From Myotis daubentonii (lineage: Eukaryota > Chordata > Mammalia > Chiroptera > Vespertilionidae): 64,000 nt of DNA. The stretch is taken from NCBI RefSeq assembly GCF_963259705.1, contig NC_081844.1, positions 23,359,715-23,423,714 of the forward strand. The letters run 5' to 3'. Numbering within the stretch: the first letter of the stretch is position 1; every line of letters begins with the position of its first letter. The notes beneath the pieces are model-generated. The model did not search any database and was not told the DNA's origin. It worked only from the letters and a program-made list of their open reading frames with translations. The translations under genes were made by a program, and so were the position numbers. Shown here in pieces: positions 53,935 through 64,000 of the stretch.

Positions 53935-54722
53935 CATCCAGCAATATTTATTGAGAATCTACTGTGTGCCTGGCACTGTTTGAGACACTGTTAGACCAGG
54001 ACCAAGGTTCCTGCCTTCATAGAGCTGACATTCTAGTAGGGGAGACGGACAAGAAACATGATAAACAGTTAAAACATGGAGAATATCGCCCTGGCTGCGT
54101 GGCTCAGTTGGTTGGAGCATCAGCCCCGTACACCAAAATGGATACTGGTTCTGTTTCCCATCAGGGCACAAACCTAGGTTGCAGGTTCGATCCCCAAATG
54201 GGGCACATATGGGAGGCATCCGGTCAATGTTTCTCTCTTACATTGATGCTTCTCTCTCTCTTGCTCTCTCTCAAAATCAATAAAATATATCTTCACAAGA
54301 TTTTTTTAAAAAGTAGAATGTCAAAGAAAATGGATGTGGGAAGGGGAAGAAGAATGGGCAGGGGAAGTGAGTTGTTATTTAAGAAGGTGGCCAGAAAAAA
54401 GCCCTATTGAGAAAGAAACACTGGAGTAAAGACCTGAAGGAGGTGAGGAGGAGGCCCGAGAGTCTCTGGGGAAGAGCATTTCAGGCAGAGGAACAGCCTG
54501 TGCAAAGGCCCTGAAGCAGAAACACGCTTAGTATGTTCAAGGAACAGCAAGGAGACCTGTGTGGCTGGAGCTGAGTGAATGAGGGGACACATAGGAGGTG
54601 ATGGCAGGGAGGGGACCAGGACAATGGTGCAGGGCCTTGTGGGCCTCGGGAGGACTTTGGCTTTTACTCTGAGTGAGGTGGGAGCCATGGGTGGTTCTAA
54701 TCAAAGGAGAGATGTGACCTGA
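53935..54722 (-). repeat. L2 LINE, split by Ves (minus strand)
   Basis: 'agcaatatttattgagaatc', 'tgtgtgcctggcactgtttg', 'catagagctgacattctagt', then beyond the Ves 'gcatttcaggcagaggaaca', 'gtgcaaaggccctgaagcag' and 'gggccttgtgggcctcggga'. The longest L2 in the window. Confidence 0.9.
54089..54312 (+). mobile_element. Ves SINE
   Basis: 'cgccctggctgcgtggctca' head, 'gttcgatccccaaatggggc', CT segment, 'aaaatcaataaaatatat'. Inserted in L2. Confidence 0.9.
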
Positions 54723-55334
54723 CACAGGTATCCACAGGTGCACAGTGGTAGTTAAACTTGCAAGAAACCAAAATGCAGTAGAATTGACTACTCCAACCAT
54801 TGTAGGGCTCCCTCTCTCTCCCACACTCTATTTATTGTCAGGGCCGCTGATCTTACTACTACTTCCTCTCCCACTTGCCCTGGTTCAGGCCCTCATTTGC
54901 CCCACCCAGATGGACAGTAACCTTTCCTCCATGTTCATCTCTCCCAGAGCCTCTCGTCCCTCCAATTCATCATAAACTATCAGATGATCCGTTGGCCAGC
55001 CCCAAAGGATCCCCCACTTCAAATCCTGAACACGCTCACAACTTCCACACCGCTTTGCCTCCGCCCTGAACGCCCTCCATCTCCCCACCCCCAAATGCAG
55101 CATAAAAGATTCTTCTGCTATGAAGCATCCAAGAGAATTCTGCCAGTAGTTATACCCATTGCCTGCCCACGTGTGCCGTGGCTCCCTGCCTCCAACACCT
55201 GCCACTCGCTGCATTTGGGCTCATTCTGGCAACGGGAGCAAGGGACAGGCCAGAGCTGCTGGGGAGTCAGTACCCTTGAAAGATCCCAACCAATAGCTGA
55301 TGGGAGTTGGTGGAGAAATGACCCCAGCTTTGCA
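54723..55334. other. unassigned C/T-rich stretch
   Basis: May be a very old L2 5' part in sense ('tccctctctctcccacactc'), but the evidence is weak. Open frames of 109-151 codons overlap on both strands. Confidence 0.4.
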
Positions 55335-55605
55335 GCCAGCCTTCCTGGGCTCAGATCCTACATCTGCCACCTTCTGCTGTGTGACCTTGGGCAAATCACT
55401 TCACCTCTCTGGGCTGCAGTTTCCTCATCTATAAAATGAGGATGATAAGAGCAAGTACTTCATAGAGTTGCTGTGGGGATAAAGTAACTTCATTCTACGT
55501 AACATGCCCAGAATAGTGTCCCGCACATGGTAAGCCCTAAATACGTGTTTGCTGTTATTATGACTGTGACTACCATTATGATTGTCCTCTCTGCTGAGTC
55601 CTCAA
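55335..55605 (-). repeat. MIR SINE (minus strand)
   Basis: 'gtgtgaccttgggcaaatca', 'gtttcctcatctataaaatg', 'gcacatggtaagccctaaat'. Very well preserved. Confidence 0.95.
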
Positions 55606-56524
55606 AGCCTAGTGCAGTGCCTTGCCAGCAAGAAGGATACATAGTTCTGGCTAAAAGGTAAATCAATGACTCCCCTTGCCTAGGCTGGGCAATATTGCGG
55701 CCAGAGCAACATTCCAAACCCTCGGCCTTTATCATTTATCATTCTCTTTTCTCTCGCTCTTAAACTTGCTTGATTCCATCAGCACTGGAAGTTACAAGGA
55801 AAAGGACAGATCGCCAGGGAAAGATTTAAACTTCTCCCAGAAGGAGAGTGTTCCTCTTGCATTGCTCCCGTAAACGAAACCGTTACACATCTGCTCTCTG
55901 CGATGTTCTCAGCAGGAGCGGGTCAGTCGTTTTGCTTACATGCCACATCTTTAATTTTTCCCCCTTAATTTTTGACTTCTCAGGATTTGGCACTGGTAGG
56001 AGTTTCACTGTCTCCCTCACTCATTCTTCCCCTTCAGCCAGCCAGTGGCTCATGTGGTATCAGTGTATTGATATATGAAAACATTAATTCATTACAATGG
56101 TAATTATCGGCGCTGACGGCTTTGTTCATTCAATGAATATTTATTGAGTAGCAACTGTGTGCCACCATGAATCAATTATTGTGCATCTTGGGATCTGAAC
56201 ACGCTGGAGAAAAGACACTGCCTCACACTGGGGCTGGAAGAAGTTATAGCGACAGCTTTTGCTGGAGAGAAATGACTGGAGACCAAAAGTGGGAGCCACG
56301 TCAGAAAAAAGTGAGTAGCCCTGGCCTCCAGTCCTGAAAAATGTTTGGGGACCAAGAATCCCTGCACCTTGTTCTTGGTCACTAAGAATTAATGTGTGAA
56401 TTAGGTCTATAATACGGTTCTGCTACTCATGCGTGACCTGCATGATTTAGGGGAGGGGTGGGTGGGACACGTGGAAGACGGGAAGGAAGGACATGTGAAC
56501 TACAGGAGAAGTCAGAAGTGAATG
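55606..56524. other. unassigned stretch
   Basis: 56120-56165 ('caatgaatatttattgagta') is a scrap of reversed L2. The remaining sequence, especially 55740-56080, shows no repeat and no exon structure. Confidence 0.4.
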
Positions 56525-56815
56525 ATGCCAGACACAAAGGCCACCCATCATCCGGTTCCCCGCGTATGAAATACAGAGAACAGGCAAACCCATAGAGACG
56601 GAAGGCAGGTGAGTAGTTGCCGGGGCTGGGAGAGGGAAATGGGAGTGACTGCTGTGGGGACCGGCCCTTTATTCAGGTGATGGAAATGTTCTGGAACTAA
56701 ATAGAGATGATGGTTGCACAACATTGTGAATGTGCTAAGTGCTGTGGAATGGTTCACTTAAAAATGGTAAACTTTACATTGGGTGTACTTTACAATTAAA
56801 AATGAAAAGAAATTG
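56525..56815 (+). repeat. L1 LINE 3' end
   Basis: 'gtatgaaatacagagaacag', 'catagagacggaaggcaggt', 'ggtgatggaaatgttctgga', 'cacaacattgtgaatgtgct'. Confidence 0.88.
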
Positions 56816-58259
56816 GACACACACCCTTGCTCTGGAGAGTAATTTAATAGCCAATATATCAAAATCTAATGTCCTTTTTCTTTCTTTTAAAATTCAATGT
56901 AATTGTATCCAGTGACTTTTTTTTAATAGTGTATTTTTTTTCCTTTTTCAAAAAAAAAGGCAACAAGTAATGAATTCAAAAAGAAAGTCAATGAATTTAA
57001 AAAGGAACACTTTGTTTATTTGACAAAAAAGTAGCCAAGATTTAGTGAGCCCCTACTATGCACCCAGCACTTGGACTCACCAGGCCAGACCTGCCTGGTG
57101 AGTGCCTCCATTGGCTTAGCTGTCAGCCAGAACACTGGGGCCCAGTGACACTCAGGGCTTCCCCGTTCTGACCAGCACAGGGCTTGCCCAGGATCAATTT
57201 CAAATGCAGATTCTAACTCAGCAGAGCGGGATTCCCAAGACGGCATTCCCAGAGGGCCCCAGCTGGGCCAAGGTCTGTACTTGCAGGGAAGGGCCTGGGG
57301 ATTCTGATGAGCTGGCCCTCTCCCTTAGCTCAGTCAGTCCAGCCTCCTCCATCAGATAGGCTTGTCCTTGCCCGAGGGGGCGGGAGGAAATCACCCAGAG
57401 CCCTCGCCTGTCTGTCACTGTGAAGAGAGCAGGGTTGAAAGATCCTAGAATAGAATCTCCCTCACTTGCTCTCTGCCACTAAGGGCCCTCTGGTCCTGTA
57501 AGCGAACATCTTGAAAAGAATAATAAAGTAAGTACGTAAAACCCGGTGCCCAGCATTTGAGGTCCCAGGGCTGCACGTGACATTACTTTGCAGGTCATTT
57601 GCCCAGTAATTTGTTCAATGTCAAATCCACCCTTGGCCTCGGGAACCCTGGTGCTGATCTTTCTGCTTACTTTGGGGGGGGCGGGGGGTGACAGGACTGA
57701 GTTAGAGGGAAGCTGAATGAAGCCAGATACAAATGCCACCCATCACACGGTGCCGTGGGTAGGAAATATGGAGAACAGCAAATGTCCCTAGAGTGGCATC
57801 TTTATGCATCTCTGCAAATTCCTACATTGTGGAGGGGAAAAGAATATCTGTGGGCATAAACTCGGCTACTAAGAGTCTGGAAAGGGATGCCTTCCTGCAG
57901 CCTAGGCTTGGGGTGTTGGTGGGACCAGAGGCCATGGAGGGAGTGAGGGGCCAGCCTGAGCCACAGACACCTCCCGACATCCCCACAAGAGACCTAAGAC
58001 TATCCCTGAAAGAGCCTGCGTGGGAAATGGTGGGTGGCCCTGAACTTGTGGAATTTGAACAGAAAACTCGGACCCAGCTGGATACCTAGTGGAGACCCCC
58101 ATCCCACCCACCACACCTTTGTTTGGAGGTAAGGGGGGGCGCAGGTGTGAGCGCCCCTTTTTGAGGGTTCAGCCACAGTGAAGGCAGCACCTCCGGGAAG
58201 ATGTGCCGTGTTCCTGTATAAATTCTAGTGTAGCTCCTTCTCCCAGTTCAGTCCCTCAG
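56816..58259. other. unassigned stretch before the CpG-rich region
   Basis: 57035-57075 ('agtgagcccctactatgcac') is an L2/MIR-like scrap and 57740-57790 another L1-like scrap. G run at about 57672-57680. No exon identified, although 57800-58200 is moderately G/C-rich. Confidence 0.4.
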
Positions 58260-59068
58260 GACGGCCCAAAACAGAGCCCATGGGGAGGGGCAGGGAAGCC
58301 CGGGGCCGTGTGCCTCCCCCCTGCGCCCCAGGGGCCCCGCGAGCACGTGCTCTGGGGAGCTGTCAGCGGCGGAGCCAGAGGGAGAAGGAGACGGATCCCG
58401 CACCCGCCGCCAGTCTTTCTCACTCTAGAGAAACAAAAGCCACCGGAGAGAGTCCACTCGGCCCAAAATAAAAGCAAAGGGAGGGGTGCTCTACAGAGGG
58501 GTGTCAAGCGCGGCCCCTGCTTTGCTTGGGCGCAAGGGAAGGGCGAAAATCAAATACTAAACGGAGCAAGCGGTTTCCTAAGACGGTGCCGTTCTTCTCA
58601 GCAGCCTAAACCCCATCTGCCACCTCCCTTGTTCCAACACATTCACGCTGCACTGAGCACAGAAAACAAGGCCGGGCCACTTTAGTCTCGGGGACCCCCA
58701 AGGCCAGGGGCGATGGGGGAGGGGAGGGATGCAGGCTTCCAAGCCCCGTCACCTGCCCAGCCGGCCTGGGTCTCAAACCAGAAAGGCCAGACTGCAGACC
58801 GAGTGAATGGGTGGGGAGGACCTAAAAAAGTAACATTTGCCTTAGGTCAGACGCCGTAACCGCTGGGGAAAGGTCACCCATCCAGGGCGGAGGCATCAAA
58901 CCTGCAAGGGGCTGAGGGCAGTGGAAAGAAAGTGGAGTTTTAAGAAGGAAAGAAGTATGTGTCGGAAGCCAGGGGTCTGCCTCTCCTCCAACCCCCACCG
59001 CCAAGAGAAACTGTTCAGAAAGAGAAGGTGGTTTTTAAGACAGAAACAAGTGAAATCTGGAAATAAAC

Positions 59069-59101
59069 TGCTCCCCCCCCCCCCCACACACACACACACC
59101 C
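59069..59101. repeat. poly-C / CA simple repeat
   Basis: A run of C followed by CA repeats at the centre of the CpG-rich region. Confidence 0.92.
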
Positions 59102-59267
59102 CGCAAGAGAAGCTATTCATAATCACCAGAAGCGGGAGACCATAGGTTCCTACCTTTGCTCACGGAGGTAATGTTACAGCAAGAAAATAAAGACTGAACC
59201 CCCGGCAGGACCCTGCCCCGTGCCCCCTGCCCCCAGCCTCCCGCCTCGGGGAGCCCCACTCACTCAC

Positions 59268-59600
59268 GTGTATCGCAGGGCTCCGGGCTCCCCTGGTGTG
59301 GCTAGTGCGCAGCGCAGCGGGTCCTCCAGGTGCCCCGAGGGTCCCACCTTGTCAGCACCCAGGGGGCCCAGCCGGCTGAAGCCCACGCATCCATTGCCGA
59401 CCCAAAGCAAAGGGGAAGGGGCCCCCCGAGAGAGGAGAGAGAAGGGGGAATGCCAGAAGCAGCCGTGTTCTGAGCTGAAGGCTCCCCACAAAGGCAGGCG
59501 CCAAGCGGGGCTGCTGTGCAAGCTGCCGGGGGAGGGGGGGGGCGCGGGAGGGGGAGGAGGAGGAGGTTTCCCTGATGCTGGGAGGAGGGAGGGGAGGGAA
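59268..59600 (-). other. candidate first exon (probably non-coding)
   Basis: Seen: on the minus strand the sequence ends 'gcgatacac|gtgagtgagt', a consensus donor with the intron starting at 59267. Upstream text is CpG-rich. The 5' boundary is a guess. Two frames are open across it (85 codons to 59264, 139 codons to 59302). The first would cross the donor leaving two bases, which does not fit the frame at the 42-kb exon, whose ATG follows an in-frame stop. A non-coding exon is therefore the simplest reading if the two belong together. Confidence 0.35.
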
Positions 59601-59930
59601 AGCGGCTCAAAAGCTCCTGATCACCTCCAGCAACGTGCTGCACGGGGATCCTGCACGGGGAGGCACCTCCAGCCAAGGGCATGACCCTCCATTGCTGGGG
59701 GGGTGGGGGGGCGGGAATCAATTTCTCCCTCTCCTCTATCCCCCCAACACTGTCCCGCTACCTCCCAGCACAGGGCTCTTCTCCCCGGAAGGACGCTGTT
59801 GTCCTCCACTCCACCTCAGTCCACACTGGCTTCTCTAAGGAGCAGAGGAAAAGTGGTAACACGTGGGCGCTCGCTCCTCCGCCTCGGGGGTCTGCGGGAG
59901 GGCGGAGCGGGCGTGTATAACAGGCCGGTG

Positions 59931-60383
59931 GGGAAACGCAGCCATGCTTGTCATTTAACCACATCCCCTCCACCAGGTCGCAACCTAAATTATGGATGCC
60001 CTGGCCCCCAAAAATAAATAAATGAATCATGAGCGGACAGCTGCTAAGCCCCTCTCTGAGAGTTCCTATTCATCCTCAAAACAGCTTCCCCTCGCCCCCA
60101 GCCTCTTTCCTTTGAACAGAAAGGTAAGGGAAACGGAATCGTTCAAGGCAAAAAAGGCAATTGATGGCAAGTTCTTTGGTCTGTCTGCCACTTGTGTAGG
60201 CTTAGGACCCAAAAACTGGGGTAACCGTGCCTCTTTGTAAAAGGGGCTCCTTTTAAAGATGAGCCTCCTCTTTTACTTATAAGAGGCATCTGGAGCGCAG
60301 AGAGTCCCCATAATTTTCCCAGAACGGAGAGACAAAGTGGGGGGAAAGATCTCATGAGGAAAGTAGCGTCGCTTGTTTGTTTG
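59931..60383. other. unassigned stretch
   Basis: 60270-60320 ('gaggcatctggagcgcagag') resembles a MIR scrap. The rest is unique-looking and not coding. Confidence 0.4.
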
Positions 60384-60482
60384 TTTTTATTGAGATGCAA
60401 TTGACATGTAACATTGTATTAGTTTCAGGTGTACAACATAATGATTCAATAGTTGTATATATTGCAAAATGATCACAATAAG
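60384..60482 (-). repeat. L1 LINE 3' end (minus strand)
   Basis: 'tttattgagatgcaattgac', 'attagtttcaggtgtacaac', 'aaatgatcacaataagtcta' is a familiar block of old L1 3' UTRs read in reverse. Confidence 0.85.
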
Positions 60483-60494
60483 TCTAAGAGTGGC

Positions 60495-61275
60495 ATTGTT
60501 TAAACAGGGAGAATCGAGCTTGGACTGAGTGTTAGGGGATCTTATGGAATTAGTGTTAATTTTGTGAGGGCTTTTGGTAGCATTTTGATTGTGTGTGTTT
60601 TTAAGTCCTTATCTGTTAGAGATGCAGATTGAAGTATTTATGGGTTAGGTAATATGACGTTCCAGGAAACAACTAAAACATCCATCAACTGATGAATGGA
60701 TAAACAAAATGTGGTCCCCCATACAATGGAATATTATACAGCCATAGAAAAATGAAGTTCTGATATGTGCTACAACATGGAGGAACCTTGAAAGTATTAT
60801 GCTAATCAGCGGTTCTCAACCTGTGGGTCGCGACCCCTTTGGCGGTCAAACTACCCTTTCACGGGGGTCGCCTAAGACCATCCTGCATATCAGATATTTA
60901 CATTACAATCCATAACAGCAGCAACATTACAGTTACGAAGTAGCAACAAAAATAATTTTATGGTTGGGTCACAACATGAGGAACTGTATTTAAAGGGCTA
61001 GAAGGTTGAGAACCACTGTGCTAAATTAAAGAAACCAGATACAAAAGACCATAGAGTGTATGATTCCATTGATATGAAATGTCCAGAACAGGAAAATCCA
61101 TAGAGACAGGAAGCAGATTAGTGGTTGAGGGGGGTGGTGACTGCTAATGGGGACAAGACCTCCTTTTGGGGTGATGGAAATGTTCTGGAACTAGATAGAG
61201 GTGATAGTTGCACAACATTGTGAATGTACTAGGAAAGAAAAGGTTAGTTTTATGCGATGTGACTTTAACCCCAAT
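60495..61275 (+). repeat. L1 LINE ORF2 end and 3' UTR, split by SPIN
   Basis: 'catccatcaactgatgaatg', 'ggaatattatacagccatag', 'gctacaacatggaggaacct' before the SPIN; 'gatacaaaagaccatagagt', 'ggtgatggaaatgttctgga' after. A second L1M-type tail precedes it at 60495-60660. Confidence 0.9.
60807..61018 (+). mobile_element. SPIN-type hAT MITE inside an L1
   Basis: Starts 'cagcggttctcaacctgtgg' and ends 'tgagaaccactg'. Flanks '..tgctaat' and 'tgctaaat' are the target duplication with a one-base change. 212 bp and the same internal junction as the copy at 31659, so both belong to one subfamily. Confidence 0.95.
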
Positions 61276-61802
61276 TAAAAATAAGCAACGAAAAAGGTAC
61301 AGAAAAGTAAAGAGAGCAGAATGTTGCTAATTGAGGAAGCTGGAGGGTGGGGACATGAGGGTCCATTGTATTTTTATTGTATTCGTCTCTCTTCTTTGTG
61401 AATGTGTGAATTTTTTTTTTTTTAAGAGATGGGATGTGGGTAGTGGTGGAATAGGAAGAGTGCAGGGATGGAGGGGGCTTCTCTATGGGTGAGTGCACCC
61501 CCCGTTCAGCAGCTAGGTGAGCCCCTGGCCTGCAAAGTAAAGGGAAATGAAGGAAGCAATCTCTGGGGTCCAAGGCCTGGGAGAGAAAACTGACCCCGCA
61601 CCTGTGGATTCTGTGAGACTCGGAAGAGATCACGTTGAAAGGGGGGCCAGGAGAGAAGAATATTTGCTTCTAAAGCATATTTGACCTAAAGCCATCTCTG
61701 GGCAGATGTAAGAGAGCTTATCACAGGGGCTCTCTGTGGGGGAGAGGGCCCTGCCTGAGGGGACAAAAATAGAGGGGGCTTTTCCTGCTTACCTTTTTTT
61801 TT
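61276..61802. other. unassigned stretch
   Basis: T run at 61410-61423. The rest is unrecognised; a 122-codon minus frame has no support. Confidence 0.4.
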
Positions 61803-62013
61803 TTTTAATATATTTTATTGATTTTTTACAGAGAGGAAGGGAGAGAGAGAGTTAGAAACATCGATGAGAGAGAAGCATCGATCAGCTGCCTCCTGCCCAT
61901 CTCCTACTGGGGATGTGCCCACAACCAAGGTACATGCCCTTGACCGGAATCGAACCTGGGACCTTTCATTCCGCAGGCCGATGCTCTATCCACTGAGCCA
62001 AACCGGTTTTGGC
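61803..62013 (-). mobile_element. Ves SINE (minus strand)
   Basis: 'ttttattgattttttacaga', 'gcatcgatcagctgcctcct', 'gaccggaatcgaacctggga', head 'gccaaaccggttttggct'. 'ctgcttaccttttt' and 'ctgcttaccttttg' are the duplication. Confidence 0.95.
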
Positions 62014-62099
62014 TCTGCTTACCTTTTGACACTTAAGGGTTTTTGAACCATGTGAGTACAGTACAAATTAAAATATTAAACTGAAATATGAGATGGTGT

Positions 62100-62325
62100 A
62101 TGTCAAGAGATGGTAAAATTTTTCTGTAAAGGGCCAGGCAATAAGTATCTTAAGTTTTGGAGTCATGTGGTCTCTGACATCCACTCAACTCTGCCCCTGT
62201 TGAGGCACCAAAAACAACATGGAATGAATGGGCATGGCTGTGTGCCAATAAAACTTTATTTATAAAAACTGATTATTGGGTGAATTTGGCCCCTGGGCTA
62301 TAGTTTGCTGACTGCTGGTATGTGT
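62100..62325. mobile_element. hAT-Charlie-type MER element
   Basis: 'ttctgtaaagggccaggcaa', 'gaatgggcatggctgtgtgc', 'caataaaactttatttataa', 'gctatagtttgctgactgct'. Same family as 3991-4171 in opposite orientation. Confidence 0.85.
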
Positions 62326-62364
62326 AAATTTCTCAGCATCTGCTATATATCAAATGTTTTTCTT

Positions 62365-62580
62365 AATTCCAGGCTCTGCAAACTGGGTGATCTTGGGCAA
62401 GTCACTTAAGCCTCCATCGCCTCAGTTCAAAATAGGAGGATTGTTGTGAGTATAAAATGAGACATCTGAATATTAAAATACAAAAAAATAAATTAATTAA
62501 ATTAAATGAGATATCTGATATTAAAGTGCATTGTGCACTCTAAAATGCTATGCACTGTAAGTTGTTATTATTGTTATGCC
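62365..62580 (-). repeat. MIR SINE (minus strand)
   Basis: 'tgggtgatcttgggcaagtc', 'cctcagttcaaaataggagg', 'gtaagttgttattattgtta'. An A/T-rich duplication of the 'gagacatctgaatattaaa' text lies inside. Confidence 0.85.
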
Positions 62581-62880
62581 TGAGGCCATAAGTCTATGCA
62601 ATTAGCATTGAATTTTCCTGTTTTTCAATAACATGACTTGTATGAGTCACCTCACGATGAACACAAATAGCCATCCTGGTTTCCTTAAAAGTCCTTTGAA
62701 AATGTTCAAAAGTTCTTCTTTTTCCCTTATGCAAATGAGGCCATCCTGAGTCAGCCACCTTTTAAACTTGTGTCTTTTGCAAGAGTTCGTGACCATGAAT
62801 AGATTGAACGACCGGCCCCAGTTACTCATTCCTTCCTGCATCCCTGTCTTTGCCATGTTCTCCCAACACAGACTTGAGTC
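62581..62880. other. unassigned stretch
   Basis: No repeat recognised. Contains an octamer-like 'ttatgcaaatgag'. Confidence 0.4.
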
Positions 62881-63075
62881 CTCATTCTGCCTCGTGACAA
62901 TGTGCAGACTATCTCGCCTCTCGGATGCTCCACTATAAACCGCGGTAGCAAGAGCACCTACCAGAAAAAATTATTGTAAAGATTAAATCAAAGTACAGAC
63001 CGAGAACTTAACAGGGGGCCGGGACACAGCACGCATGCGCTCTATGTTAGCTCTGCTCTCATTGTCGTCGTCATC
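62881..63075 (-). repeat. MIR SINE (minus strand)
   Basis: 'acttgagtcctcattctgcc', 'ttattgtaaagattaaatca', 'tctcattgtcgtcgtcatca' in reverse MIR order, decayed. Confidence 0.65.
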
Positions 63076-63104
63076 ATCTTCACTTCTTGGAAAAATCCAG
63101 AGCA

Positions 63105-63540
63105 ATCGTGAATGATGACAGACAGCCTGTGCTGGAAATCTTGCGCTAGCCCTTACTAGCTCTGTGACTTTTTAAAAAATATGTTTTTATTGATTTCAGA
63201 GACAGGAAGGGAGAGGAAGAGAGAAATAGAAACATCGATGAGAGAGAAACATCAATCGGCTCTCCCCAGGGATGGAGCCCGGAACCCAGGCATGTGCCCT
63301 GACCGGGAATTGAACCCGTGACCTCCTGGTACATGGGATGATGTTCAACCAACTGAGTCATCCTGGCTGGGCAGTAGCTCTGTGACTTTGAGGAAGCACT
63401 CTAAACCCTCGGTACCTCCATTTCTCATCTGTGAGGTGAGGGTGATGATAATATTTATATTACAAGTTTTTGGAAAGTTAACACATACAAAGCACTTGGA
63501 ACAGTGCCTGACACACAGCACGCTATATAATATCCATCAG
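63105..63540 (-). repeat. MIR SINE, split by Ves (minus strand)
   Basis: 'cttactagctctgtgacttt' before and 'agctctgtgactttgaggaa' after the Ves. Then 'catttctcatctgtgaggtg' and 'gaacagtgcctgacacacag'. Confidence 0.88.
63169..63374 (-). mobile_element. Ves SINE (minus strand)
   Basis: 'gtttttattgatttcagaga', 'gaaacatcgatgagagagaa', 'gaccgggaattgaacccgtg', head 'gagtcatcctggctgggc'. 'tagctctgtgacttt' flanks both sides. Confidence 0.95.
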
Positions 63541-63904
63541 GGTCCATTCAGAAAACAGAGGGCATGCAGTTTTCAAACTGGATAACCTGAGAAACATTTA
63601 AGAAAATGTACTTACAACAAGAGCAGGGTCAGTGGGATAATGCAGAATCTCCGGGCTAGCAATAGCAGGGAGTTGTTCCCACCCAGGCCCAACTGGGCAA
63701 AGAGGGAGCTGCTTCCAGACCCTGAAGACAGAGAGAGAGCTGTGCAGAGAGCAGCCGGAGGAGCTGTGGGCTTCAGTAGGCGGGTGCACACAATCCATGG
63801 CAACCTAGAATAGAGGAAGCCAAGAAATAAATTCCCCAACCTCACTCTTCTTTTGTCTTTCATCTGTGAGTGACTCCCATGGGCCGAACGAACTGGAAGC
63901 CAGG
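63541..63904. other. unassigned stretch
   Basis: No repeat named with confidence. Minus-strand frames of 66-105 codons overlap; no support. Confidence 0.4.
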
Positions 63905-64000
63905 TGTGATGGTTAATTGTATGAGTCAATTTGACTGGGCCACATGGGGTGCCCAGATACTTGGTTCAACACTATTCTGGGTGTGTCTGTGAAGGTGTTC
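63905..64000 (+). repeat. start of an ancient LTR-like repeat, cut by window end
   Basis: 'gatggttaattgtatgagtc' followed by 'gggtgcccagatacttggtt' and 'tctgggtgtgtctgtgaagg' is a familiar mammalian interspersed repeat opening, probably LTR-class. It continues beyond the window. Confidence 0.6.

Larger units (their letters stand above)
58260..59930. promoter_or_regulatory. CpG-rich segment, possible promoter region
   Basis: CpG dinucleotides are clearly denser than elsewhere: by hand I count 13 in 58261-58440 and 19 in 59221-59580, while most of the window has one or none per 60 bases. No repeat is recognised inside apart from C/CA and GGA runs. It contains a consensus donor on the minus strand at 59267. 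A TATA-like 'gtgtataaca' lies at 59913-59922 on the plus strand. Known: mammalian promoters often lie in CpG islands. Inference: promoter and first exon of a minus-strand gene, perhaps bidirectional. Confidence 0.5.

Overview
This window looks like nuclear DNA from a vesper bat (family Vespertilionidae). Three signs point there. At least 28 copies of the tRNA-derived bat SINE Ves are spread over both strands. Several short Helitrons carry the HeliBat ends: a TC 5' end followed by an AT-rich run, and a 3' hairpin around GTGCAC before CTAG. Three copies are of the SPIN-type hAT element, which entered some vertebrate lineages, vesper bats included, by horizontal transfer. Older pan-mammalian repeats (MIR, L2, L1M, MaLR LTRs, hAT-Charlie) confirm a placental mammal. 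Nothing bacterial, plasmid-like or phage-like is present.

Most of the sequence is a mosaic of repeats with many nested insertions: Ves in Ves, Ves in L2, L1, MaLR and MER5-type elements, SPIN in L1, and another hAT in a MaLR LTR. By region: 0-10 kb holds L2, MIR, Ves, an old L1 and a truncated SPIN. 10-20 kb holds two L1 tails, a GGAA array, an MLT1-type LTR and a 737-bp Helitron with a perfect hairpin. 20-32 kb is dominated by L2, MIR and MLT1-type repeats, with a small HeliBat, a local 69-bp duplication and a complete SPIN. 33-40 kb has the youngest-looking L1, a 470-bp purine tract and a 555-bp Helitron. 41-42.5 kb and 58-60 kb are the gene-like parts. 43-57 kb is again repeats, including a short piggyBac-like element. 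60-64 kb has an L1 carrying a SPIN, two Ves, MIRs and the start of a further LTR-like repeat.

No complete protein-coding gene can be called. The best gene evidence is on the minus strand. A candidate exon at 42414-42092 has a long polypyrimidine tract and AG acceptor, an ATG preceded closely by an in-frame stop, 79 complete codons and part of an 80th, and a consensus GTGAGT donor. A CpG-rich segment at about 58.26-59.93 kb contains a candidate first exon ending in a GTGAGT donor at 59267. They could be exons 1 (non-coding) and 2 of one minus-strand gene with an intron near 16.9 kb, but this is inference and I do not recognise the protein. Nearly all other long open frames are chance readings through repeats or low-complexity DNA.

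Boundaries of old repeats are approximate (tens of bases). Those of Ves, Helitron, SPIN and piggyBac-like copies are usually fixed by target-site duplications or terminal motifs. Repeat family names come from recognition by eye, not from a database search.
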